In this document: in pieces, positions 9,578 through 17,865 of the stretch
Position numbering within the stretch: the stretch's first letter is position 1
Layout: each line of letters starts with the position of its first letter
Source: Candidatus Electrothrix rattekaaiensis
Lineage (GTDB): Bacteria > Desulfobacterota > Desulfobulbia > Desulfobulbales > Desulfobulbaceae
DNA length: 64,000 bases
Assembly (NCBI GenBank): GCA_032595675.1
Contig: JAVQMD010000002.1
Span: 124,001 to 188,000 of the forward strand
Direction: 5' to 3'
Notes under the pieces: generated by a model
The model's database searches: none
What the model saw: only the letters and a program-made list of their open reading frames with translations
What the model was told of the DNA's origin: nothing
Position numbers and translations under genes: made by a program

Positions 9578-9790
9578 ATGGAATTTAATATAAAAAAAAT
9601 GTCAACAGAAGAAAAGATGCGAGCAATGGAAATGCTATGGGACGACTTTTGCGCCAAACAACCTGATTTCAACTCGCCTGATTGGCATGAAACAATTTTA
9701 AAGGAAAGGGAAAAACAATTTAAAGAAGGAAAAGACAAGCTGATTGATTGGGAGCAGGCAAAAAGAGAAATCCAAGAGCTGTCCTTGTGA
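9578..9790 (+). CDS. Addiction-module antitoxin (TIGR02574 type)
   Basis: A 70-residue protein with the typical layout of the TIGR02574 addiction-module component: MSTEEKMRAMEMLWDDF at the N-terminus, then SPDWHETILKEREKQF, then DWEQAKREIQEL. These antitoxins neutralise a ParE/RelE-fold toxin encoded just downstream. Its stop overlaps the toxin start by 4 bases (GTGA), indicating translational coupling. AAAGGGAACGAC precedes the ATG. Confidence 0.85.
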   Translation: MEFNIKKMSTEEKMRAMEMLWDDFCAKQPDFNSPDWHETILKEREKQFKEGKDKLIDWEQAKREIQELSL

Positions 9791-10080
9791 AAATAAAAAT
9801 TCTGGAATCAGCGAAACAGGATCTGAAAGAAGGTTTCTATTTCTATGAGCATCAAAAAGAAGGGCTTGGACATTATTTTACAGAAACACTTTTATCGGAT
9901 ATAGAGTCTCTTAAAATTTTTGCCGGTATCCACAGTACCCATTTTGGCGCATATTATCGCCTTCTTTCGAAAAGATTTCCATTTGCGGTATACTATCGTA
10001 TCGAAGAAAACGAAATCAGAATTTACGCTGTTGTTGATTGCCGGAAAAATCCTGCATGGATACGACAAAAAATGCAGTAA
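9787..10080 (+). CDS. ParE/RelE-superfamily toxin
   Basis: A 97-residue toxin, MKIKILESAKQDLKEGF onward when read from the GTG at 9787, with the fold-typical central YYRLLSKRFPFAVYYRI and a C-terminal IRIYAVVDCRKNPAWI. ParE-type members poison gyrase and RelE-type members cleave mRNA; which applies is not visible. A longer frame starting at 9748 exists, but the GTG that overlaps the antitoxin stop fits family length. It sits between the OLD nuclease and the housekeeping TPR-rib genes. Confidence 0.82.
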   Translation: MKIKILESAKQDLKEGFYFYEHQKEGLGHYFTETLLSDIESLKIFAGIHSTHFGAYYRLLSKRFPFAVYYRIEENEIRIYAVVDCRKNPAWIRQKMQ

Positions 10081-10129
10081 CTGATTCGTATAAATATTAT
10101 TTTTTTGAAGTAACCCACGGAGAAAACCA

Positions 10130-10735
10130 ATGTCTACATCTATTCAACCGCTGAGCTCCATCGGTCCAGCTGATCCAGAAAAAGCCCGAGAAGAAGAGCT
10201 GAAAAAAGATCCCGCCAAACGCGATTACCTCGAAGGTCGTGAGCAGCTGAAAAAAGGCGACTATAGTATGGCTGCCATGTCCTTTCATAATGCCTTAAAG
10301 GCATTTGAAGAAAAAGGTGATGAGCAGGGCGTTGCCAACGCCTCGGACCGACTGGGCGATGTTTGCCTGGAAAAGAAGGATTTTGCAGCGGCCCTAGAGC
10401 ATTATCGGCGGGCCTATGCTATCTGCGAGAAAGAAGAAGACTCCTTTTCCACCTTGTCCCTGAATAAAAAAATCGCTGCGATCTACCGAGAGCAGGGTGA
10501 GCTGGACAAGGCAATGGAGATCCTTTTTGATATAATTGAACATTACCATTTGACCAGAAATCCCAAAGGGATGGTTGATGTTATGACGGTGATTGCCGAG
10601 GTATACAGGGAAAAAGGAGAAAATCAGAAAGCTGCGGATACCTATCGCACGGTTTCCTCTATTCATAAGAATTTTAAACATAAACGCAAGGCCGAGGAGT
10701 TTGCGGCCCTTGCGGATGAGCTGGAGCAGGCCTAA
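10130..10735 (+). CDS. TPR-repeat protein
   Basis: A 201-residue cytoplasmic protein with about four tetratricopeptide repeats between residues 25 and 190 (for example ANASDRLGDVCLEKKDFAAAL and MVDVMTVIAEVYREKGE). TPR arrays mediate protein contacts; no catalytic domain is seen. It has a good CACGGAGAAAA ribosome site and ends 3 bases before ribE, so it is probably co-transcribed with ribE and ribBA, though a link with riboflavin synthesis is not implied by the sequence. Confidence 0.75.
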   Translation: MSTSIQPLSSIGPADPEKAREEELKKDPAKRDYLEGREQLKKGDYSMAAMSFHNALKAFEEKGDEQGVANASDRLGDVCLEKKDFAAALEHYRRAYAICEKEEDSFSTLSLNKKIAAIYREQGELDKAMEILFDIIEHYHLTRNPKGMVDVMTVIAEVYREKGENQKAADTYRTVSSIHKNFKHKRKAEEFAALADELEQA

Positions 10736-10738
10736 TCC

Positions 10739-11392
10739 ATGTTTACCGGTATTATTCAGGGACTGGGGACGGTCATTGAAAAACGACCTTCAGGCGGCGG
10801 AATGGTTTTCTGCCTGGAGGCGGGGTTTGAGCTGACAGACCCGGAAGAAGGCGAGTCCATTGCTGTTAACGGGGCCTGCCTGACTGCTCGCGACATCAAA
10901 GGCCGTCGTTTTTTGGTGGATGTCTCGCCGGAGAGTCTGACCAGGACAAGTTTGGGGCGATTGGAGGTCGGTTCCAAGGTTAATATGGAACGGGCCTTGC
11001 GGCTGGCTGACCGACTGGGCGGCCATCTGGTCAGCGGTCACGTAGATATCCTGGGAAGGGTTGAGGAACGCAAAGCAGCCGGTGATTTTACCCTGTTTAC
11101 TTTTTCCCTTGATTCCAGCTTGAGCAAATATATTATCAAGAAGGGCTCAATCACCATTGACGGGGTCAGCCTGACCGTGAACTCCTGCTCTGGCAATCGC
11201 TTTTCCGTGTCGATCATTCCCCATACCTTGGCCGTCACCACGTTAGGTCATCTCCGTCAAGGCAGCCGGGTCAACCTGGAAGTGGATATCATCGGTAAAT
11301 ATGTTGAAAAACTGCTCATGGAACAACCTTCCGGGGCAAAAGAAAGTAAAATTAATCCGGCTTTCCTGGCAGAGCACGGATTTTTGAGATAA
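10739..11392 (+). CDS. ribE: Riboflavin synthase alpha subunit
   Basis: A 217-residue protein of two tandem lumazine-binding domains (about 1-97 and 98-196). It starts with the nearly invariant MFTGIIQGLGTV and has the second-domain GHLVSGHVD and ITIDGVSLTV motifs. It dismutates two 6,7-dimethyl-8-ribityllumazine molecules to riboflavin. Its partner lumazine synthase (ribH) lies 49 kb away. ribBA follows after 55 bases. Confidence 0.95.
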   Translation: MFTGIIQGLGTVIEKRPSGGGMVFCLEAGFELTDPEEGESIAVNGACLTARDIKGRRFLVDVSPESLTRTSLGRLEVGSKVNMERALRLADRLGGHLVSGHVDILGRVEERKAAGDFTLFTFSLDSSLSKYIIKKGSITIDGVSLTVNSCSGNRFSVSIIPHTLAVTTLGHLRQGSRVNLEVDIIGKYVEKLLMEQPSGAKESKINPAFLAEHGFLR

Positions 11393-11447
11393 ACGAGATG
11401 CTCGGTCGCAGGCGACTGAGTGTCATAAAGAATCGAGTGAGCGCATC

Positions 11448-12686
11448 ATGGCTGTCAGTTCTATAGAAGACGTTGTTGAAGATATCAAGGCCGGCAAGAT
11501 GGTCATCCTGGTGGATGATGAGGACCGGGAAAATGAGGGTGACCTCTGCATGGCTGCTGAGGCGGTGACCCCGGAGGCTATTAATTTTATGGCCACCCAT
11601 GGTCGTGGCCTGATCTGCCTGACCATGAGCCCCGACATTATTGAGCAGTTGGGTCTGCCCATGATGGTGCAGAATAACCAGTCCCCCTACGGAACCGGAT
11701 TCACCATCAGTATTGAGGCCCGCACCGGCGTGACCACCGGCATCTCGGCTGCTGATCGGGCCAGGACCATTGAAGCTGCGGTTGCCCCGGATGCAACCCC
11801 CCGTGATATCATCAGCCCGGGCCATATCTTTCCTCTCCGCGCTCGGGAAGGCGGAGTGTTGGTGCGCACCGGTCAGACCGAGGGGTCAGTGGATCTCGCC
11901 CGACTTGCCGGAATGCGGACAGCCGGGATCATATGCGAAATCATGAAAGACGACGGCACCATGGCCCGAATGCCGGATCTGGAGATATTCGCAAAAGAGC
12001 ATGATATGAAAATCGCTACGGTGGCGGACTTGGTTGCTTATCGCCTGCGTGAGGATATACTGGTGCATCGTGCTGTGGAAACTCGCCTGCCCACCTTGGC
12101 CGGGGAATTCAGGGTGATTGCTTACACAAACGATGTTGACTCCTTTGAGCATGTTGCCTTGATAAAGGGTGAGATTAAGCCGGATGAACCGGTCATGGTG
12201 CGTGTTCATTCAGAGTGTCTGACCGGAGATGTCTTCGGTTCGGCCCGCTGTGATTGCGGTGCCCAGTTGCAGGCCGCCATGCGGATGGTAGATCAGGAAG
12301 GAAGCGGGGTTATCCTGTATATGCGTCAGGAGGGCCGGGGAATCGGCCTGATCAACAAGCTTAAAGCCTATAATCTCCAGGACGAAGGCTTGGATACCGT
12401 GGAGGCCAACGAGCATCTCGGGTTTAAGCCGGATCTGCGTGATTACGGTATCGGTGCGCAGATGCTTCGTGATCTCGGGGTGCGCAAGATGCGCCTGCTG
12501 ACCAATAATCCCAAGAAGATTATCGGGCTGGAGGGCTACGGCTTAGAGGCTGTGGAACGTCTTCCGATTGAGGTGCTCTGCGAGTGTGAAAGCCGGGATT
12601 ATCTCCGCTGCAAACGGGATAAGATGGGACATCTGCTGGAATTGTACGGACAGGAGGATTGTGGTTCTGTCGCAAAAGAGTCCTGA
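11448..12686 (+). CDS. ribBA: Bifunctional DHBP synthase / GTP cyclohydrolase II
   Basis: A 412-residue fusion. The N-terminal 200 residues are 3,4-dihydroxy-2-butanone 4-phosphate synthase ([21 protein letters not shown]). The remainder is GTP cyclohydrolase II with the zinc cysteines C257, C268 and C270 ([19 protein letters not shown]) and RQEGRGIGL. Together they supply both branches of the riboflavin pathway. No FMN riboswitch was recognised upstream. It is the last gene before a strong terminator. Confidence 0.95.
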   Translation: MAVSSIEDVVEDIKAGKMVILVDDEDRENEGDLCMAAEAVTPEAINFMATHGRGLICLTMSPDIIEQLGLPMMVQNNQSPYGTGFTISIEARTGVTTGISAADRARTIEAAVAPDATPRDIISPGHIFPLRAREGGVLVRTGQTEGSVDLARLAGMRTAGIICEIMKDDGTMARMPDLEIFAKEHDMKIATVADLVAYRLREDILVHRAVETRLPTLAGEFRVIAYTNDVDSFEHVALIKGEIKPDEPVMVRVHSECLTGDVFGSARCDCGAQLQAAMRMVDQEGSGVILYMRQEGRGIGLINKLKAYNLQDEGLDTVEANEHLGFKPDLRDYGIGAQMLRDLGVRKMRLLTNNPKKIIGLEGYGLEAVERLPIEVLCECESRDYLRCKRDKMGHLLELYGQEDCGSVAKES

Positions 12687-12716
12687 GACAGTTAGGGAAA
12701 TGTCCATACAAGAAAA

Positions 12717-12750
12717 GGGTCGCCAGCATAAAGCTGGTGGCCCTTTTTTA
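12717..12750 (+). terminator. Bidirectional terminator between ribBA and the DUF6338 pair
   Basis: GGGTCGCCAGC pairs with GCTGGTGGCCC across a 5-base loop, followed by TTTTTT on the plus strand. On the minus strand the same hairpin is followed by TTTTCTT just after the stop of the small proline-rich gene. It can therefore serve both converging units. Confidence 0.9.
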
Positions 12751-12924
12751 TTATGGTTTTTTTGGGGGATTACCGGGATTATCTCCTTCCGAAGTTGGTT
12801 GATAACCACTCTGTGGTGAACCATCATGCGGTCTTTCAACTGGTTGTGGCGGCGGTTTTTCTTTTGGTTGATACCCTTTTTTTATTATCTCTTGTTCTGG
12901 ACGACTTGATTTATTGTCACACAT
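12751..12924 (-). CDS. Small proline-rich protein paired with DUF6338
   Basis: A 57-residue protein starting MCDNKSSRPEQEIIKKG, rich in Pro, Lys and Gln, with two related units (KKGYQPKEKPPPQP and SGYQPTSEGDNPGNPPKKP). There is no signal peptide or membrane segment. The ATG at 12924 lies 4 bases after the DUF6338 stop with GAGGAATGAGAAT as ribosome site; an upstream in-frame ATG at 12954 would overlap the DUF6338 gene. It ends directly at a terminator. The tight coupling and low-complexity YQP repeats suggest a dedicated partner of the membrane protein. Function unknown. Confidence 0.65.
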   Translation of the reverse strand: MCDNKSSRPEQEIIKKGYQPKEKPPPQPVERPHDGSPQSGYQPTSEGDNPGNPPKKP

Positions 12925-12928
12925 ATTC

Positions 12929-13531
12929 TCATTCCTCATTACAGTTATATTCAAACAGCTCTACTGTCAAGATTTCCTCAGATAATATAATAATTCCAGC
13001 AGTCCCCCTCCTAGGACGATCAAAACCACCATCATCGTTAAGAACCCAAGCCTCTTCAAAATAAATTTGTTCTGGTGCCGGATTACTGGAAGTGAATGAT
13101 TTTCCACCATACTTTCCGGCAATTTTATCACCGTTTTTTAGAGTAACTATAATCCAGTACCATTGTTTTTGACAAAAAACATAATCCCAAGGTTTTACTG
13201 TGGGGTGCGGAAGTCTTTCCTGTAAGAACTTCCAACCTCTCACCCATCTCCACATAAGAACCCAAATAATCGGAAAAACAAACAATACTAACGTGTAGAA
13301 AATTTTATACAAAAAAGGGTGTGTGGTATTAAGGGTGCTTTGCTCTACCTCAAGAATTAGCCACATCAACAATGCGTAATTAATACAACTATAAGCAATG
13401 GCGTCTAGAATCTGTTTAGAAGAATCCTTTGACTCTGTTGGTATTAATATTTCGTAAGTTTTAATTGAAATAAAGCCCGGAATAACGAAAGCTATAAACA
13501 AAAAAAGTTTATCAATATCCCAAATATTCAT
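12929..13531 (-). CDS. DUF6338 membrane protein
   Basis: A 200-residue protein that I assign to DUF6338 from the C-terminal pattern TLKNGDKIAGKYGGKSF, PAPEQIYFEEAW and TAGIIILSEEI. Three hydrophobic helices occupy about residues 8-28, 44-62 and 74-96, and the C-terminal half is a soluble beta-rich domain. No enzymatic motif is visible. It is AT-rich compared with ribBA and lies between the terminator and the iteron repeat, consistent with a transferred unit. The molecular function of the family is not known to me. Confidence 0.75.
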   Translation of the reverse strand: MNIWDIDKLFLFIAFVIPGFISIKTYEILIPTESKDSSKQILDAIAYSCINYALLMWLILEVEQSTLNTTHPFLYKIFYTLVLFVFPIIWVLMWRWVRGWKFLQERLPHPTVKPWDYVFCQKQWYWIIVTLKNGDKIAGKYGGKSFTSSNPAPEQIYFEEAWVLNDDGGFDRPRRGTAGIIILSEEILTVELFEYNCNEE

Positions 13532-13650
13532 TCGTTATCTCCTTAACCATAAAAAGCAAAATCAACCTAAAGATCGGAAGCAAAATACAACCATAATAAA
13601 TCGGAAAGATCAATATTAATCAATTTTTCCAGACGAAATGTACTCATTCC

Positions 13651-13970
13651 GGTATCACACGCCAAAATCAAACCGCACAACAAAGCGGGTTACAGGTCGG
13701 GGTCGCGGGTTCGAATCCTGATAGCTTCCTCTCTCACCCTCCACATCAACCCCGATCCGACATAAAATCATCGGGTATCAAACAGATCGTTTATCGAGTA
13801 TCAAAAGGATCATTTATCGGGCGTAGAGTAATGTATTCTACGCCCGTAATCCAAACCATTCATCGAGTATCAAACAGATCATTCATCGGGTATCAAACGG
13901 GTCGTTTATCGGGTATCAAATGGATCATTCATCGGGCGTAGTTTTATCCGAACAACGGGAGTACTTTTGG
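13651..13970 (+). repeat. Iteron repeat with tRNA-like T-arm, copy 1
   Basis: This 320-bp block recurs in inverted orientation at 44201-44500. It begins with a conserved leader (GGTATCACAC.CCAAAATC), then a tRNA 3'-end-like segment near 13690-13725 (CGGG-TTCGAAT-CCTG T-arm followed by ATAGCTTCCTC), then from about 13769 contiguous 23-base units of the form ATCGGGTATCAAACRGATCRTTT. In the middle a palindrome GGGCGTAGA.. TCTACGCCC (13819-13845) interrupts the array. It ends with CGGGAGTACTTTTG. It is not a functional tRNA, since no matching 5' half is present. Units abut without spacers, so it is not CRISPR. Confidence 0.85.
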
Positions 13971-13983
13971 TCGGAGGCCACCT

Positions 13984-14127
13984 ATGTCGGCTCCTGACCG
14001 TAATCATACGGTCAGTGATTGCGCCGCGCTTCGGGACATGATTCGCAATGACTACAGCGGCAGCTTGGTGGATGTGTGCTGTGGATGTGAAGGCAGAGTA
14101 AAAGGCGGGAACAGGAGGGGATGCTGA
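13984..14127 (+). CDS. Small ORF related to the 46-residue protein at 34.6 kb
   Basis: A 47-residue frame MSAPDRNHTVSDCAALRD... with a strong GGAGG 7 bases before the ATG. Residues 16-31 (LRDMIRNDYSGSLVDV) closely match LLDMIRNSYSGRLVDV in the small gene at 34604-34744, although nothing else aligns. The C-terminus is Cys- and Gly-rich and may be degenerate. It begins directly after iteron repeat copy 1. Possibly a remnant of a mobile unit; function unknown. Confidence 0.4.
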   Translation: MSAPDRNHTVSDCAALRDMIRNDYSGSLVDVCCGCEGRVKGGNRRGC

Positions 14128-14230
14128 AGGGTGTGCCGAGGTGTGCTGTAGAGATGGGCAGAAACAAGGTTCTGCCCTCTACATGCCTGCCGATTGAAGG
14201 GGTTTCCTGAAAAATCTCTTGAGGAATATT

Positions 14231-15652
14231 TTACCAATCAACCATATAGCAGGATAAGTTCCGTCCCTCTTCAAGGTCTTTGCCTTCCATAAAACGCTGC
14301 ATGGACTCGGCAGCAACCTTGCCCTGATAGACCGCCTTGGCCGCAGTCTGCGGGCCGAGAACGTTGTCGCCGCCAGCAAAGATCCAGGGAACCGAAGTTT
14401 GCAGGGTCCGGGAATTCACCGTATAGGTACCCCAGGATTCCAGCTTGAGTTCTGTGCCCTTATCCGCCTCATGCTGGACCTTCTGGCTGATAGCCGGGAT
14501 GATGGAATCCGCTTCAATGACGAAATTGGAGCCTTCCTGTATGACCGGGCGACGGCGACCGGATTCATCCGGTTCCCCCAACGTCATCTTGACGCATTCA
14601 ACTCCGGTGAGCTGATTGTTTTCATCGGCAAGGATCTTCACTGGAGCGGCCAGGATTTCCACTCGGACCCCTTCTTCCTCCAGATGATGGATCTCAGAAC
14701 CGGAAGCGGGCATCTCTTCCTTGGTTCGACGATAGAGAATAAAGACCTCATCAGAACCGGTACGCAGGGCAGTCCGGGCCACATCGATAGCTACATTGCC
14801 GCCACCAACCACCACAACCTTTTTCCCGATATCCACGGTTTCTCCGGTCAGAACCCGTCGTAGGTAATCCACACCGTGCAGAACGCCCTGAGTGGTGTCT
14901 TCGCCCTCAATGCCTAATTTACGGCCCTCATGAGCACCGATGCCGATAAAGACAGCATCGTACCCGTCTTGCCGGAGTTCCTGGAGAGTTTTGTCCTTCC
15001 CGATGGTCACGCCGAGTTTGATTTCCACTCCACAGCTCTTCAGGGCGGCAAGTTCCGCCCCGATGATGTCGCGTGGTAGCCGATAATGGGGAATACCCAC
15101 GGAGAGCATGCCGCCGAACACGGGCAGGGCTTCATAGATGGTGCATTTATACCCCTGATGCGCCAAAACATGGGCGGCGGTGATCCCGGCGGGACCGGAA
15201 CCGATGATGGCGACCTTGCGCTCGTTGGGGAGAGCGCAGTCCTTGGTCATTGCTTTTTTATTGGCGACCATCCAATCGGTGAGATATCGTTCCAGCATAC
15301 CTATGGCCACCGATTCTCCCTTTTTCCTCCGAATGCAGCTCCCTTCGCATTGAAATTCGTGTGGGCAGACCCGAGAGCAGACCGAAGGCATGGTGCTGGT
15401 TTCTCGCACCTTCCAATAAGCCTCCTCGAACTTTTTCTCTCGAAGTAAGGCGATGAATCCCGGAATGTCATTACGGATCGGGCAACCGTCTATACAGGCG
15501 GGCTTTTTGCATTGCAGACAGCGTTGAGCCTCAAGTATCGCGGTCTCTTCATCATAGCCCGCTGTTACTTCCTTAAAATTTTTTATTCGCTCAGCCGGAT
15601 CAAGTTCCTGCGGATGCTGGCGGGGAATAGCCATTCGTTCTGCCGGTTTCAT
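14231..15652 (-). CDS. Glutamate synthase small-subunit-like / NfnB-like oxidoreductase
   Basis: A 473-residue flavoprotein of the GltD family. The N-terminal Fe-S region has two cysteine groups (CLQCKKPACIDGCP and CSRVCPHEFQCEGSC). An FAD-binding GSGPAG follows near residue 151, and an NAD(P)H-binding GGGNVAID near 287. In anaerobes such proteins are either homotetrameric NADPH glutamate synthase or the large subunit of the electron-bifurcating Nfn complex. No NfnA subunit or GltB-type large subunit adjoins, so the choice stays open. The gene is monocistronic, with upstream spacing of 160 bases to ispA. Confidence 0.82.
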   Translation of the reverse strand: MKPAERMAIPRQHPQELDPAERIKNFKEVTAGYDEETAILEAQRCLQCKKPACIDGCPIRNDIPGFIALLREKKFEEAYWKVRETSTMPSVCSRVCPHEFQCEGSCIRRKKGESVAIGMLERYLTDWMVANKKAMTKDCALPNERKVAIIGSGPAGITAAHVLAHQGYKCTIYEALPVFGGMLSVGIPHYRLPRDIIGAELAALKSCGVEIKLGVTIGKDKTLQELRQDGYDAVFIGIGAHEGRKLGIEGEDTTQGVLHGVDYLRRVLTGETVDIGKKVVVVGGGNVAIDVARTALRTGSDEVFILYRRTKEEMPASGSEIHHLEEEGVRVEILAAPVKILADENNQLTGVECVKMTLGEPDESGRRRPVIQEGSNFVIEADSIIPAISQKVQHEADKGTELKLESWGTYTVNSRTLQTSVPWIFAGGDNVLGPQTAAKAVYQGKVAAESMQRFMEGKDLEEGRNLSCYMVDW

Positions 15653-15811
15653 TACACCTCCTACGACTCTGTTAATTCAGATCACAAAATTTAAATGGCA
15701 TTGATTATAACCTATTCTGTTGATAGAGCAAGATCTTGTCTGACCAGCAGCCAATAATGTAGCACTTTTTTGTGTAAAAAAGCGTGTCCTATTACAATTA
15801 TGTCGATACGT

Positions 15812-16711
15812 TCAATATGTTCGTTTGAAAATATATTGCGCCAAGGCTCGTAACGGCTCTGCTCGCTCATCAAAAGAGGAAAGGGCTTTCAGGGCAGAGT
15901 CCACTGCCTCCTTTGCCAAAGTACGGGTTTTCTCCTTGCCGAAAAAGGCTGGATACGTGGCCTTGCCCTGTTGCGCATCCGTGCCCGCAGTCTTTCCCAA
16001 CTGTTCTGTTGAAGCGGTAACATCCAGCAGGTCATCAACGATTTGAAAGGCCAGCCCCACTGCATCCCCATAGCGAGTCAGGGCCTCAAGCTGCCCTTGA
16101 TCGGCTTGGGCGGCAAGGGCACCCATACGAACAGCCGCTGTGATCAACGCCCCTGTTTTGGATCGATGAATAGTTTTGAGCAGGTTAAAGAGAATGTTTT
16201 TTTCTTCACTGGCAATATCCAGGTATTGTCCTCCAACCATTCCTTGAGAACCGGCCGCATGAGCCAGAATAGCAATGAGCTGTAAGCGTGTTTCTATTCC
16301 TGGGCCGGGCAGGCTAGGATTGCTGAGTAAAGCAAAGGCATAGGTCAGCAGGCCGTCACCGGCCAGAATAGCCTCGGCTTCCCCGAATCTTTTATGACAG
16401 GTGGGCTGCCCTCGACGCAGATCATCGTTATCCATTGCAGGCAGATCATCATGGATTAAGGAATAGGTATGGATACATTCAAGCGCACAAGCGGTGGGCA
16501 GTAATGTCTCTTCAATATCTGGAGCATCACTGACAGAGCGTCCTGCTGCAAGGCAGAGGATTGGTCTTATTCGTTTACCGCCGACAAAGAGACTATAGCG
16601 CATCGATTCAATATGAACGGAGAAATCACCTTCCTGTTGCATCATATACCGTTGCAGGCCGTTTTCCACAACCTGGCGTTGCTCACTGAGGTATTGTTGA
16701 ATATCGAACAT
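15812..16711 (-). CDS. ispA: Polyprenyl (farnesyl/geranylgeranyl) diphosphate synthase
   Basis: A 299-residue trans-prenyltransferase that condenses IPP with allylic diphosphates. The first aspartate-rich motif is DDLPAMD at D88-D94, the second is DDLLD near residue 224, and the GGKRIRP substrate motif is at 44-50. The spacing of the first motif is that of bacterial IspA-type farnesyl diphosphate synthases. No dxs or xseB lies next to it, unlike many proteobacteria. Chain length (C15 or C20) cannot be fixed by inspection. Confidence 0.9.
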   Translation of the reverse strand: MFDIQQYLSEQRQVVENGLQRYMMQQEGDFSVHIESMRYSLFVGGKRIRPILCLAAGRSVSDAPDIEETLLPTACALECIHTYSLIHDDLPAMDNDDLRRGQPTCHKRFGEAEAILAGDGLLTYAFALLSNPSLPGPGIETRLQLIAILAHAAGSQGMVGGQYLDIASEEKNILFNLLKTIHRSKTGALITAAVRMGALAAQADQGQLEALTRYGDAVGLAFQIVDDLLDVTASTEQLGKTAGTDAQQGKATYPAFFGKEKTRTLAKEAVDSALKALSSFDERAEPLRALAQYIFKRTY

Positions 16712-17041
16712 TTTTTATGTGTTTTTTAGAGCAATTGTATTAACTGAAATATTGTCGAAGAAATAAACGCCCTGGAATGCAGGTCGTCGATTCGAATGAG
16801 GGCCGAGTGAAACGTACTTTTCCTTCTTCTTAATATTCGTCTGGCTAACAAGCAGCAGTTTTCTGCATACTCTTCTTTTTTGATACTGTAAACTCTTCCG
16901 TTCAGTCAGGGTAAACAAAATTGGTATTTATGAAAAATGAGAACAGACTGAAACAAGGAGATTCTTCAGGAAGCCGAGAAGGTAAGGAGAGCGAGGACAG
17001 GAGAGGGGGCTAAAGAAGTTCTACTGAGAAAAAAACGGAAG
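16712..17041. other. Intergenic stretch without recognised genes
   Basis: About 330 bases between ispA and the DUF882 terminator. It holds the ispA promoter region on the minus strand; I found no credible ORF, RNA or repeat in it. Confidence 0.5.
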
Positions 17042-17092
17042 AAAAACAGGGAACACTGATGAGTACACTGATGAGTACACTCATGTGTTCCC
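17042..17092 (-). terminator. Terminator of the DUF882 gene
   Basis: On the minus strand GGGAACAC with ATGAGT pairs with ACTCATCAGTGTTCCC, followed by TGTTTTTC. The loop side contains the tandem TGATGAGTACAC. It lies 10 bases past the DUF882 stop. Confidence 0.7.
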
Positions 17093-17102
17093 TGCAAGGA
17101 AA

Positions 17103-17651
17103 TTACCAAGTGCGGACATGACCGGTGTCAATATGAACAAAATTTGATTTTGCATAATATCCTACGCCACCGGATTTGAGCGAGATGGCGCAATCGCGGA
17201 CGATCTTGGTTTTTTTCCCGGTAATGCGAACATCAATGGCCTTACCCTGCATATGCAAACTGCGTTTTGCTACCCCGTTGCTCTTTTTGCGTAATTGCAG
17301 GTTTGTTTTGGGGGAGCGGTATCCAGAGATAATTTCATATGTACTGTTGCAGCACATTTTTTGCTGTATTGTCCAGAGAATATCGAGAACAGCCGGATCA
17401 ATAGGATGAACTTCGGAGGTGCGGAAGTCGCGGAGATAGGTGTTTATTTTGGCCAACGCCTCTATATCATAATCTTCTGATGTTGCGTATTTTATATCAA
17501 GACGCTCACGGGTATGGGTATGATAAAATGACAAGGTTCTTGGCGTTGCGGACAGGGAAGAGGGAATTTTAGCCCAAGCGGGAGCAGTTTGGGCAAGACA
17601 AAATCCGACAGCGGTCTTTGCTCCCAGAGTGAGAAAAGAACGTCTATTCAT
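17103..17651 (-). CDS. Exported DUF882 / YcbK-like peptidase_M15-fold protein
   Basis: A 182-residue protein starting MNRRSFLTLGAKTAVGF, a twin-arginine-like leader ending at AWA. The mature part is the DUF882 domain (RTLSFYHTHTRERL at its start, ISGYRSPKTN and HMQGKAIDVRI, and C-terminal GVGYYAKSNFVHIDTG). The metal-ligand pattern HxxxxxxD and HxD of M15-fold peptidases is present. Members such as YcbK are linked with peptidoglycan trimming. The ATG at 17651 follows AAAGGAATGG; a longer frame from 17717 lacks the leader logic. Monocistronic with its own terminator. Confidence 0.85.
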   Translation of the reverse strand: MNRRSFLTLGAKTAVGFCLAQTAPAWAKIPSSLSATPRTLSFYHTHTRERLDIKYATSEDYDIEALAKINTYLRDFRTSEVHPIDPAVLDILWTIQQKMCCNSTYEIISGYRSPKTNLQLRKKSNGVAKRSLHMQGKAIDVRITGKKTKIVRDCAISLKSGGVGYYAKSNFVHIDTGHVRTW

Positions 17652-17865
17652 AATCCATTCCTTTGGTTGGTTTTTTATACAGGGCATTTTGACGATTATG
17701 TAAAATTTCGCATTCAACTATCTTGAAATGATGAATAATCTATTTATTAAAAGGTATATTTGCCCTCCTGTCAACACCCTTTTTTGAGTCTGTGATACTT
17801 GACGATCAAGTTTTTTGATTGGGCAAGATCAGGCAGGAGTTGTTATAGTTGTTGGATTTTTTGAA

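Noticed and set aside
13690..13725. tRNA gene
   Set aside because: Only a T-arm and 3'-end-like part are present; no acceptor 5' strand, D-arm or anticodon arm can be folded.
13769..13938. CRISPR array
   Set aside because: The 23-base units abut with no unique spacers, and no cas genes are in the window.
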